A stretch of DNA of 64,000 nucleotides, from positions 17,957,000-18,020,999 of the forward strand of contig NC_060890.1 in the NCBI RefSeq assembly GCF_014805685.1. The letters are read 5' to 3'. Below are positions 1-13,295 of the stretch, in pieces. Under the pieces are notes generated by a model. The model had not been told where the DNA came from, did no database searches, and was given only the letters and a program-made list of their open reading frames with translations. Position 1 is the first letter of the stretch, and each line of letters starts with the position of its first letter. The stretch is from Silurus meridionalis. Taxonomy: Eukaryota > Chordata > Actinopteri > Siluriformes > Siluridae. A program made the position numbers and the translations under genes.

Positions 1-91
1 TGTGTTACATGCTTGGGTGTCGCCTCGTTCACGTTTAGTGTCCTTGTTGGTCACTTGTTTGACCGCTGAATGATTTTTGTCATTATTTTCA

Positions 92-97
92 TTTATT
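92..97 (-). terminator. Candidate RHOQ polyadenylation signal
   Basis: An AATAAA hexamer on the minus strand 228 bp past the RHOQ stop codon. Position fits a short 3' UTR. The real 3' end could lie outside the window, so this is only a candidate. Confidence 0.3.
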
Positions 98-324
98 CAC
101 GCCTTCTATCCAGAGCAACATTGGTTCCTGTTTCTAGACAGTAAAAGATTTCATACCTGTGGGTTTTTTTTGTTTGTTTGTTTTTTTCTTCCAGAATGTG
201 TTTTTGTCATCTGTTTACAGAGAGGTTGCACTCTGGTTGATTCGTAAGCTTGCGCTCCTTATTCAGGTCGAAGTCTTGTAGCTCTGACACAGAATTGTCC
301 CTGAGCTGGTGTGTAACAGGATGC

Positions 325-480
325 TCACGTTATAAGGCAGCAGTTGATGCACCGTGGGCCAAGACGTCGCTTTAACACACATTTCTTGGGGGCTAGAATT
401 GCGATAATGGCCTCGTCAAATACCGTCTTCAAGCCTTTCTGCGTCAGGGCTGAACACTCCACGTAACAGCAGGCACCAAT
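325..480 (-). CDS. rhoq: RHOQ coding exon 5 with stop
   Basis: Encodes residues 155-205, from [18 protein letters not shown] to the prenylation tail RCINCCLIT, then TGA (325-327). The acceptor is gtgtag|att. Confidence 0.95.
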   Translation of the reverse strand: MGACCYVECSALTQKGLKTVFDEAIIAILAPKKCVLKRRLGPRCINCCLIT

Positions 481-3400
481 CTACACACATGCACCAAATG
501 GTTATAAATCAGAACAGCACCGTTTTCTGATCTTAATTACCAACAAGGAGCTTAATATATTATTACATTTTTACTTTATCTGCTTTAATAGTTCAGGTGA
601 GAAACAGTCATGTCAGGTACTTTCTTTGGGGCAATAAATATTAAATAAAGCTTAAACTATGACAGTCTTTTTAATAAATAAAAAATTGCCATTACCTATA
701 ATATGGTGAATAATATGGTTTGGGACATGATGCTAATTGAAAATTGTGTCATCTTAATTTTGTCCACAATCCACCAGCAGATCTACAGTTAGAACTAGTC
801 TTGGCTTGTCCTTTGTGCCTTACCTCCTTTGCCAACTTCTGCCCCTGTTCTGTCACAATGGGCTTCTCCTTCACATCATTCAACTTTGTAATGGTCTTGG
901 GATCATCTCGCAGATCAATCTGTAGCACGGAAGAGAAAACAAAGGAAAGTGTAAGAGGAGGGAATGTCTCAGTTACGGTTTTCAGTCTCAAAATCTAGAG
1001 CAAATTGAAACAAATCCAAAACATTTTCTGAAGGCAGGAAGTGAAGCGAGTGGTTAACTATGTGAGCATGTGGTCTATGAATCTTTATTTTCAGGGTGGT
1101 GGACGGTATTCCATATGTCGAGGTTTGTTTTTAGAGCAGAAGGCTCCAGGATATCTGACCCAAAGCCAGATGCTGGCATTCATCTGCACACACTGCCCTT
1201 TGCCCTAAAAAGCTCCTTTACAGTTGACTGAAAGGATCTCAATCTCTTCATATCTTGGTTTCTGTGTATGCATCATCAAAAAGCCTACATTTATATATTA
1301 CATGAACAGTATGTGTCCTTCAGGGTATTAAGCTACAGCTCCATAATAAACCTAACAATGTACTCAGGACTAGAGCTGCTTAGATAATGACTAAAGTACA
1401 ACTAGTATGTAGTTACAAGTAAAAAATATTGGATATCAGCCATGTGTTTAACGGCAATGTGGATTTGGTGAATTTATATTGCCTCTACTACGTGCACTCA
1501 GAATTTTAACTAAAACATAGGAAAGAAACTGATGGATATTTTAAAGTTTTTCTTAGTCTCATCAGACCACAGGACATGGTTCCAGCAATTCATGCTCTTG
1601 GACAGAGGCTTCCTTTTCGGAGGACGGTCATGCAAACCGACCTGTTGCATTGTGTGGTATGATCGGAGCACTGACTAGCAGACCTTTTGCAACCTCTAAA
1701 GCAATGCTGCAGCACTCATGCGTCTGTTTTGTGAAGCAGCTTCTGCACCTGACGCACAGCACGAGGACTCAACTTCTTTGATCGAACCTTGTGAGGCCTT
1801 GAAAAACCAGGACAGGGTTACCGATCTTCTTATAGCCTAGGGATTCAAGAACACAAGATCTTCCACGTTGGCATTTGTAAACCATGACTTGATGGAGTTT
1901 ACTTTGTACACAGGGCCATTTTTATGCTCCAACAGGTTTCTCTTCAGTTCCAGTGAGGGAAAATATAAAGTTACAGCATACAAAGGCTTTCTATACAATT
2001 GTATGCTTCCAACTCTTTTGGCCACAAATGGGTATGAAAGCCTGATGTCCAAAAAAATGTTGCCCAAAAAAAGTGTAGATTTTTGTTTTTGAATACAGTA
2101 TTTCCAGTGAAAACCTGAACATATATACACAGAGCTTCTGGCAGTTATAATGTAGCATATTTTCTGGACAATCTCTCCCTGGGTAACAGGTGACATCACT
2201 AGCACTGTAATGACCAGTCTATCCTATATTAATAGGCTGCAGTTGTTGAAGGACAATCATTTCTGATTAAACAGGTTTCTCCCTCAACAGATTGAGTGAG
2301 CAAGTCATTAACAGTCTCTCCATGTTTGTCAAGCAGATGGAAAGTCTAACACAGAATCACAGACTGTTGAGTTATATAAAGCCATGTGGGATATATATAT
2401 GATCCATATCTGATATTTGTAGACAAGAAATGATTTGTCCATCGCAGTAGTGTGTAATAAAAACCAATGGTGTACAATGTCTGAGAAACCAATGAATTCC
2501 TCTTATACCTTTCCTAGAACAGCTATAACCAGTCATTCCCTCACCAGCCTGCAGCTTGACATGTTACCAAGACACTGAAAAGCCACCCAACGAGAAACTT
2601 TTCCCACATCTCAAAACTCTAACATCTGGAAAATAGCCTAACCATCGATGCTGATACTGGAGACTCCTTCAAACATTGCTTTTACCTGGAGTGTCTGCTC
2701 TATAAAGGTGAATGAGAAAGAGCTATTTTACCAGAAGAATAGGAACACATTAGAAATCGTGAATTCATAGAAACTTGTGATTAGGCTTACAGTCAGATCT
2801 ACTGTGTAAACATGCTGTTATAAAACAGTTTCTGACCAATCAGAGTAGAGCATTCAACACTGCAAGATAAGATTCTGTAAAACTTCCACTCAAACTGCAC
2901 AGGTAATTTTTTTATGTTCTGGCACAATTAATGAAAACAGTATTACAATATTAGTCAGCAATAATCAGACACCGAGTTTGTCATGGCAATGCAGTCTGAC
3001 AGCAAACCTCTCAAGGGGACACTTTCCAATGTAAAGGAGAATACCTGAGTGCCAATGAGCAGGTAGGGGACATTGGGTGCACACTCCTGCAGCTCAGGGA
3101 CCCACTCCTCCCTCACGTTCTGGAAACTGGCTGGATTCACCACCGAGAAGCAAATCAGGAAGACATCAGTCATGGGGTAAGACAGGGGACGGAGGCGATC
3201 ATAGTCTTCCTATAAAGAGTAAAAAGAAAACACACATGAGCAGGCTGAATTGAATTGGTTTAAAGATAATAGCAACAACCTCTTTCCTGTAATATCTACC
3301 ACATCTGCTACGTAGGTTTGATTACTGCAGATGTACATTTTTTATATTCATTCCCACAACAAGAAATGTGTTTACTCAATACAGTAGTACTTCACACATT

Positions 3401-4278
3401 TCTCTAATACACTGGTCAAAATGATAAAAACCAAAACAAACAAAAAAAAAAACAAAAAAAACATTAAAACGTGACCTTTGGAAATTCGACAACAATTACA
3501 GAGAGGAAGCATGTGGTTATTTGCTAGTCGTACGAGTCTGAAGGTACATGTATTATACAAAACCTGTGAGAACGTGTATTAAATCTGAAATTACTTTTAA
3601 CTCTTTTAACCGTACTTTTAAGTGTTAGGGAAAGGTTGGATAAAACCGAATATGAAATGTCCAAAGACCTTAATGTAAGAGTAATAGTTAAATCTCTTAA
3701 ACTCTTTATGATGGAATTTGTTGCCCTTCGACACCATTATAAATAAGACTGTGAAAAGAATGGATTTTTAATATTTTCTTCCCTCTCTTTCAGTACAGGG
3801 TTAGGTTGTGGAAAATCCTGCTTGTGATAATCTACCTAATAGATGAAGATTAGGCTGAAAAAAAACACTAAACAATTGCTTTAAGCCTAGGAACACAAGA
3901 GCGGGATTTGACATCGGTATGATGATAGAGCAGACGCTAATCAGATTTAGATTAGAAATTGTAACCCAGATGTATGTGTATTAATTAATATGCGAGGAAA
4001 CCAGAGACAACACCTGATCAGCCTGGATTTACAGGGAACATCTTACTGATATTTAGGGGCCATTGTTTATCTGTGTGTGTGTGTGTGGGGAGGGGTTATT
4101 CATGGTTCTTATTTCAAGTCTAAGCATCTCCACTGTATCAGTGTGTGCCCCTGGCTATGCAGACATTGTTGAAGAAACGATTCATTAAGTGACAGATGCT
4201 TGTCGGAACCGGCCCAGAGCTGCTAGGAGGCATAAAGCTGAGACTCATTTATAAATATATACCAAAAAATAAATAAAT

Positions 4279-4349
<71 letters not shown>

Positions 4350-6076
4350 CCAGCTCTGCACCACTTCTGGGGACGCAACACTACATCATCTTCACGTAAG
4401 TGGTGAGACGTGACCTCTAAACAGTCACACTCATTATCATTGTCCCTTTTCTGAGCAACACTGCCCTTCGGCTTCTCCGGAAACAAAGCGTGTGACCTCA
4501 TCAAGCCACCGCGACACCAGCTCCCTGCACCGAGTCACGTTGTCAAAAGGTCAGACAGATGAGTCTTCTTTTTTAATTTTTTTCTCCTATAGAGCAGACC
4601 TGTTCTCCAGTCATATGAAAACCTGAATACTACTACAAAACTGATGTGTGTGGGGTTTTTTTTGGTGCCTAATACCTGTAACAAAAAAAAAAAAAAAAAA
4701 AGATGGGTCCAGTTCATAATCTTATCATGCGTATTAAAACAAAACCGATTCACACAGCATGAAGCAGGTGCTTCTGTGGTGTGACCACACATGTATGCGT
4801 GTCCCTGTGGGGCAAGTGGTGTTATAAATATACCCCTCAACTGTTTCTTTGCCCTGTTGAAACATTCTGGAGGGAGGGAAAGTGGGAGTATTAGTTACAG
4901 CTGGCCTCTACCCAGACAAAATCCACACACCAGATCTCGCTGGATCGTTCGCTACAACTCGTATGTGGGATGAGGAGCATGGTCGGTGCAGGTTATGAAA
5001 TTCATTAGCTCAGTGATAGTAAAGTTCAGATGTATTCCGTCACACACACACATTTATAGACCACTGATTTAATAGGTTATTAGATGAGCGCCGAGCCGGT
5101 TACACCCTGTAGCAAGTTACCAGTGGCAACAATCTGGATCTTGTTAACAGTGAAGTATGTAGACATTTAAGAGGCTGCACACACGGATTTATAAGTGTAT
5201 GAATGTGCGAGTGTGTGAGCTCAGCCACCTCTTTTAAAAGCGGAGGGAAATGTACTGGAACAAAGACAGCAGTCTAATGCAGCGAACCTGGAAACACCCT
5301 TCCCTCTGTGGCTTAAGCATTACCATAAAGCTCTCCCTCTCACTATCTCTCTCTCACTTTGCACACAACTGCAGCTCACCTCACAGCTCACAGCGTGTAA
5401 CACTCGCACAGATCAGCGCACACACATACACCAGCACGCACTAAGCTCGCTTTCTCCACAATAGTGTCGTTTGTAAACCACACTCCCACACATGCAGACG
5501 TTTCTGCGCCGGGTACAGTAGTGGTAATTTGATTACAATCCAGGGTGCCAATATTTTTATGCCTTTCTCTAGTCTGCACAATGGTTTTTCCCTCATGTTG
5601 AAAGTATTTGCAGTCGTTTTAATTTCCCAAGCAGAAACGTTCAGCAATGTGTGTGCAGCAATACATCTTTAGAAGGATCTCTGCGTAGGAATCCGGCTCT
5701 TCCTATTGCTCCTAAACAATCACCATCACACAGACACACACCCACACTGATGTTTTATATAGACCTGGAATTGAGTGTCTATGTGGGATAAGCAGGAGTG
5801 TGTTACCTATCCTGCCTCTATAGCTCCTCAGAGATCAGTTTCAGTTTCCACACACGCATTATCCACAAGCATGCACACAAATCAGCGCCTCCCCTACCTC
5901 TACCCTAGTCTTTTATATCGGCTTGCCATCTGCAAAGCTCATGCTGAGCTTTAGCACGATTCGGACAAAAAATAAATAAAAAAAATAGAACAATAACATA
6001 ATAGGGTGGTACAGAGAGAAAGGATGTACAGAGTGTGTTTTAAGCAACCTGTCCAATAAAACATTCAACTCACGAG

Positions 6077-6112
<36 letters not shown>

Positions 6113-8173
6113 ACTGCAGGTAATCTTACAGGATTTATACTGAGCCGTTGTCAAATTTCAAGTAAGGTGTAACCTATAAAGTACTAGAATAATTAACACA
6201 AATAGTGATGATTAAAGAATATTATAATTTTACTTGTAGACATCAATCTCTGCCCAAGTCATTTTTACAGGTTCAGCATCTTATACCAAAAAAACACACT
6301 GTGCAATTCTCACTAATGCAGTTTAAGTGGTATAACGACAACAATCAATGCCAAGGCAGAATGCAAACTGTTATTCTGAACAAGACTGCTTATTAACACT
6401 TTTATAAAACAGTAGGAACAGCTGTCTGACAAAAGACAAGGCAACGTGTGTGTGGTTATACCACTACCAGTTAACCAATCAGTACCAAGAGAGCTAAAAA
6501 TACCAATTTCTGTTCCACAAACTCCAAATTCAATTGCGGACAAGTTTAATACCTGGTTTCTTATCATGAGTAAAAGCATGTAAAGACTTTTTCCAAAAAA
6601 GCTGGTGATAACCAGCAACCGAAAAATGTAATACTTCCGAAACACAGAGATCATCAAAAATAACTTTATACATACAATATCTACAACTGCTGTAACACAG
6701 TGTTTGACTGAATGGCAATAATATGTTGAAGTTTTTAAATGCCGTCAGTCACGTACACCATCATCAACAATGACCAGTTGGTTATGAGTTTCAGCCCCTA
6801 TGGTAGATCTAGGATAAGTGGTTGGTAACTTAGTTGTTAAGGCATTAGAACTTGGATCCAAAGATTGAGAGTTCAAACCCCAGCAAATCCAAGCTGCAAC
6901 TCCTGGGCCCCTGAGCAAGGCCCTGAACCCCATAGCCGCTCAGGAGAAGGGCATCTAACAAAATGGAATTGATGTTTTCAATTGTTTCCCTCACTTCTAA
7001 TCTCTAATTTCTACGCCTTTATGTTAAGAGGTGAAACAAAAGAAGAAAAAACAAGCAGACATGCAAATGTGAAAACGTAAACCATAAAATAAATAAAAAT
7101 GCTACAAAATATGTATGAGACCTAACAAGCATAGCATTTTAAAGTTTCTTAATTTTTGTAAAAACAAAAAAAAAATGAGGGAACGAGACAAGAATGGCAA
7201 GTGGTTTGGCTTTAATTAAAAATGTAAGAGAGAAAAAAAAAAATCCCTTCTGTTGCAAAAGTCAGTTTGCTATTAGAGCAGATACGGAGTTGGACTGCAG
7301 TGGTGAAAGTCAACAGGAACAGGTGTTCTGGTAAAAGTAAAATACAAACAAATTATCAAGTTTTTACTCCACTCCGTCTTGCTAACGACTACACTTTAGA
7401 ACAGCTTATTATTTAAAAAGAAAAAAAGGTCACTTTACTCTGGTCAGTCAGGTTTGCATAATTTTCCCCTGGTTCTTCTTAAACCTTACACGCCAAGCCC
7501 TGCTTGTGTGCATCTGTGTAAGTGTGTAGTGGTGGAATCTGCCTCTGGCTGGTCAGTGAATCCTTTACAAAAAGATGCACATTTCATCGTACATTTTGTT
7601 TATCAGGACACACTGCTGTAAATCTGTCATTTGATGTGAAGTGTTAAATGGGTCAGATTTCTGCTCAGTCTTTCATTACCGACAGTGCTTAGTTCCTTAT
7701 ATAAGACTTCTATATTTACACCCCCTGCTCCGACAAACAAGCAAAGAGAAAGTGTAGTCAAAGCCAAAAGATGAAATGCTGTGGAGATGGTAAGCAGTAG
7801 AAAAAAAAAAAAGATGGGTGGGCAGTTGAGAATTCTGAGCCGCTATCCAAAGAGAATAATTCATGCCTGTGTTTACTCAGCTAGTGCAGATTAATTGAAG
7901 CTTGCCGGCGCTTCAGCATGCGCACATGCGTGCACACGCACACACGCTAAGGATTTTCAGTCTATTCTTTGGAAGCGGATGGGTGCCACAGCGTGATGCT
8001 CCAGGCTTCCAGCACCTGAAATTACACACTCTGCATGTGCTAACATCTCCATGCATTGCTTGAACACCAACAAGGACACACACACACAAAATGATCCACT
8101 GTGATTGGCCCAACTCATCTGCCCTGTGTTTAATGACTGAGGAAAGTTTGTGTGTGTTTGTGTGCAAGTGACC

Positions 8174-8206
<33 letters not shown>

Positions 8207-11200
8207 GAGACAGAGAGAGACAGACAGAGAGAACAAACTAAATAAATCGTCCTTCATTCCTTCCATCAAAGCCAAAGTTGATTTTCATCCTTTCAGGAAT
8301 TTGAGCATCGCTGAGAGAGCGAGAGTGTGAACTGGAGGCCATTGCATAAAGAAGAAAAAGATCTGGAAATCTCTAAAGACATTTCCAAGTCTTAAAGGGT
8401 GTTCGAGTGCTCTGCTTTTTTAAGTTATCACTGTACCAGCAGAACCTCTGGTTTTTCACAGTGAGTGTTCAGAGAAGTGAAGTGTTCAGAGTTTCTTTTA
8501 CTAAAACTAAAGCAAACATTAAGGAACCTTTTTGTATTGTATTGTATTTGTATATAAAAAAAATATATATATATTTGCTAAAGTATGCAATTAAGGCAAT
8601 TACAGTCATAGATTAATGGCCTTTATTTCTTTAATTTTATTTAAAATAGTTAAATGGGGGGGTGGGGATGGGTCACTCCAGGGTAGTCTTAATAAGTAAG
8701 TTAGTTCAGCAATATACAGTACTTTGGTAAACTTTTAACAACTGGAAAGCGCAGTGACAGTAGGTCTGCTCTGATATCAGTATGGTAACAGACAGGGAGT
8801 GAGAAAGAGAATTTAAAGGCCGTGAACACCATCGGCAGGACTAATTTGGAGTTCATTCTCTTTTTTCGGAAAAAAAAAAAAAAATAGGATTCACCACCCT
8901 TGTTTCTCGACACGCTCCCAGATTACTGCTGGTGCGCTCCACATGTCACAAGCAATCAGGCAGTGTACATGAATTGGTACATCTACACATCCAACAAGCT
9001 GTGTGACACTCTTTTTCCATCCACACAAGAAATTATGAGCAAGAGTCGATGCTTCCAAAATGATCCCAGGCAGCTGGAATATCAATGCTACTTCTCTGCT
9101 TAGATAACCAGCAGTTTTCCTTTAGCACCAAAGCCCTGTTCAGCATGGAACACATAGTCTAATGTGGTTCCGTGCAGCACTGCAAAGTTTCCTGAGATAA
9201 AATAAGGTCTGAGGGTTTTTTTTTTTAAATCAGCTGGCTGTGGGAATATGATTGAGTGCCGAGAACAGCAAAGTTCATCCATCACCACCTAACCTGAGCA
9301 ACAAGCCCAGAAGCATAACCATGCATGCTGGGAACAAACACTAGAGAATCACAGAACACAACCAAATAAAAACACCCATACCCATAAGAGCAGACTGCAC
9401 TTGTGCGAGTGTAAGACATGCCCGTCTTTCCTTGCCTGACTGCATTCTCTACCTTTATATATATGAAACAATAGTCTTCCTCTTTATTTTCTTGCCTCCA
9501 TAGAATTGCAGCTTTTAGATGTAAAGCACTAGTTAGCACTCAGATTATGCTTCTACTACTGGACTAATACTAATGCTAATAATAATACAGTAATCAATCC
9601 CACTTCATATTAGGTGTCTAATGACTATAAACTTTCTTTCGGCTTCTCCAATCAGGGGTCGCCACAGCGGACCATCCGCATGTTTGATTTGGCACATGTT
9701 TTTACGCTGGATGCCCTTCCTAACGCAACCCTCCCCATTTATCCGGGCTTGGGACCGGCACTAAGGCTTGTGCAACCCTAATGGCTGGGGTTGGTTCCCT
9801 GACCGGGGATCGAACCCGGGCCGCATCCTAACCACTAGACCACCAGGGAACCTTGGGTGTCTAATGACCATATGCATTTGACCTATGCATTAAAAAAACT
9901 ATTGAAAAAAAATTACCATGTAAGGCACAATGATACTAATTGTGTTCATGTATTGCAAAACGCTTGATGCCACTGAGGTGTAAAACAGGTAAGATTGGCA
10001 CAGGTCTCATGGTATGAGTAGGTTTAAGGGATTAGGATTAGCAGTGTCATTTTAGATGTAATTAATGCAAATGCAGATCCAACTGTGTTCTGGTTCAAAT
10101 ATTTTTTGCTAAGGTTTGCATATGGTGGTAGTTTCTTAATGACAGCTTTCCTAAATATTATATCTTATTTCTAAAATAAGAAATATCCCAATACATCACC
10201 TTACTTATAGTATCGCAACATAGCGCATGGCAACCCCTGTATGGCGACACGCATTGTATTGCCAGATTCCTGCACAGCCCTACTTTCCCACAGCCCTACT
10301 ATCCATAGTATGTTTTTAAGAGAAAATTTAAAAACTGGCAACCTACAGACAAATTCTACAGACAGTATCTAAAGCACAACTTTCCCAATATGAGAGTATC
10401 TCTAAGAGTACTTTTTTTTTTCTTACTTGTGTGAAATACAAGTGTCTATAAAAGTCTCAGCTGTGATTTTACAAGTACCTCATAGAATAAATGTACGGTG
10501 AAATCAGTGTCAATTAAAAAGGTATTGGGAAACGTAATGCATTTTTCAGACATAGTTCTGAACAACATTCTTACTCAGTGATTTTAATTAAATGTTTAGT
10601 AACTAAAACATGAACTTCCAATTTAGCCAAACAAAACCAAGTACCATTGTGCAAGATATCTGTTCGTTGTTGTATTGTGCTCAAGGAGTGTCTGTGTGGA
10701 CGAATGTGCTAAAAGGCAAAACATCCAGCTGCTTTGATCACTTCACACGCAGACTCTGCAACTGACCCAGCTTACACAGAGTACATACAACACATTCACC
10801 TTGTAGTCAAGTATACAGAACATTACATTTATACAGCGGAAGTTTGTTTAGTAAGGAATAAAACACTGACAGGACAAAAAAAAAAAAAAAAATAATAATA
10901 ATTACTGAAGCAAGTGAGCTTTTTAGTAATAGCTGTATCTTACGGTCTCCGTCTATAAACATGAAATAAATTTCTCATAAAAAAAAAAAAAAAAAAAAAA
11001 ATCTGTTTATGGTGTTACTTTATATTTTAAAAAAAAAAAAAAAAAAAAAAGGATTTTATTAAATGATGCTCTAGCCCCCCCCCCTCATTTAGTTGTTAGG
11101 CCTTAGTAAGAGAATCTAACATACAAATCGCTATAAAATTGTTGTTTCCTATAAACATTACAACATTAGAATAAATTTCAATTATCAGAGCTTTAAAAAG

Positions 11201-11625
11201 TCGAGCACTTTCTGACCAATCAGAATTGAGAATTCAACAGTACTGTAGAGTAATGGAAAAACGTTTAAACCATATTTAATCACACACTTTGTGAATGTCA
11301 TGTTAATCTGAAATTCCTCTTTTCTCACATTTGAGTCTAACAACAGAAAATCAGATCTACATTTCAGTCCTCGGGTTTCTTAACAAATCAACACCTTATG
11401 AAATGTACAGTGCGTCAGTAAAGAACATTCTGTTCCCCCGAGGTTGTTTTTTCACAGAGTTTTTATATGTCTACATGCTTTAAAATATTCTGTTCCAGTA
11501 AAAGGCAACTTGTATGAATATGCTGTATGTGCTGCATGGGGATGGGAGGGGTAAGAGTGAAGAGAAATAAAAGAAGAGTGAGAGAAGAGGAGGTATCTCT
11601 TTCTTTCTTTCCTTCCTTCCTCTCT

Positions 11626-11669
<44 letters not shown>

Positions 11670-13264
11670 TTGTGAGTGGGTGTGTGTGTGTGACATATCC
11701 CTCGGCGGAGGATCTCTTTTCTTTGATAAACTTTGTTTCGTTTGATTCTACTCGAGCCTGAGAATATTATTTAGTATTGGAGATTTCCGTCACAGTAGTT
11801 ACATATACTTCATGCAAATTACATTAAAAGTAGCAATGATGTAAACAGTAATGTCAGAAAAATGGCAAACACGGCCAGTTTAAAACATTTACACACACAA
11901 ATTATGGCCAACTAGTTCCAAACAAATCTCACATGAAACAGTAAGGTGATGTACTCTGAAGTGATGGGTCTGAAATGTTGTATTGAACTACCAGGAGAAG
12001 ACAGTACCGCAGTACAGTGGTCCTCCGGAACTCACGAGGGTTACGTTCTAAGACGAGATCCTGAAAATCTGTGAATTTTAGACGCCGCCCCTATGGTACT
12101 TTAGTGAATTCATCTAGACATGATGTCACTTTAATACAATAATGTGTTTTAAAAATGTGTATAAAATGTGTTAGTGAAAACCGTTTAAAATGTTATTTCT
12201 AACGTTCCTGAACATTCGGGTCCGGCTGCGGATTCCCGCGAATTTTAAGATGATCCGCAACTTGCTGTTAGTTACGTTCCAAATGAGAACCCATGAATTT
12301 TCCAAGACATGAGTTTTATCCAGACACATGTGAACACCAATACGACTAATCTTGGTTTGCATTTAGTACTAGGCTGGTGGTAGCTAGCAAACTTCCCCCA
12401 CAGTAAGAACTGTAGTACGTGCAGTTTTGCTCTATTTTAATGCAAGTCTAACATTTCTGGATAAACTTTCGACCACTGTCAATGTCCACTGAAGAGCTTA
12501 TTTTCCCCTCCACCATTCATAGAGTTGTGTCCATAAACCATCTTTTATCTTAATACTTTAGTTTGTGTTGTGTTAATGTGGAGAAAGACAGTTAACTATG
12601 CTCAAAAAAAATATACAGCATATGCATCATCTCACATTAAATCTTTCCTTTGCTCTTTTTCGATCATGGCCAGGATCGCAGACACACCCTCTCATTTCTC
12701 ATCTAAACAAGTCCTCAGAGCGTCTGATAAATCAAAGTGTGTAGTGGGGTTTTTTTTGTGTGTTTTTTTAAATCGAATCCAGCTGTGAGAGCACAGAGCA
12801 GCATTTGACTTTCGTCTGCTTTGAAATCAAACCCCAGCATTTGGCCCCTCCTGACCCTTCTGCAACATCTGGCCTGCTCCTCACAGTTTCAGTCTCCTTT
12901 TAAGTGCTCTGAAAGAAAACTAGCAGCCATGTCAGATGCAGCTTTGCTCTGGAGAAAAGCCTAGGTTTTAGAGCTCCTCTTATTAGTGCACTCTCAGCAC
13001 AGTGCAGTAGATCCACTTCTATTCACACACCGCCCCGGTCACCTCAGCCACCTCATTAGAGCGTCAGACCCACAGAGATTCATTTCTTTGAAGCAGACAC
13101 CTTCTAAGAACGAAACGAAAGCTTCCTCTCTTCCTCTGAGAGCAGGCACTTCGGATTAGTGTTCACAACGTTTTCCTCATTTTGGATCACACTTTTGCTT
13201 TCACCCTGAGCATGTTACATGCTTAGATTTACACTCAAAGATTATTCCCCACCATTCCCCCCCG

Positions 13265-13295
<31 letters not shown>

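Larger units (their letters stand above)
920..3044 (-). other. RHOQ intron 3
   Basis: Contains two pieces of degraded DNA transposon (about 1545-1805 and 1830-2060) listed separately. The rest is unique-looking AT-rich sequence without coding or RNA signals that I can recognise. Confidence 0.8.

Noticed and set aside
12000..12310. Possible palindromic repeat (two segments with ttacgttc and gaatttt)
   Set aside because: The two arms share only short words and no clear boundary or target duplication is visible.
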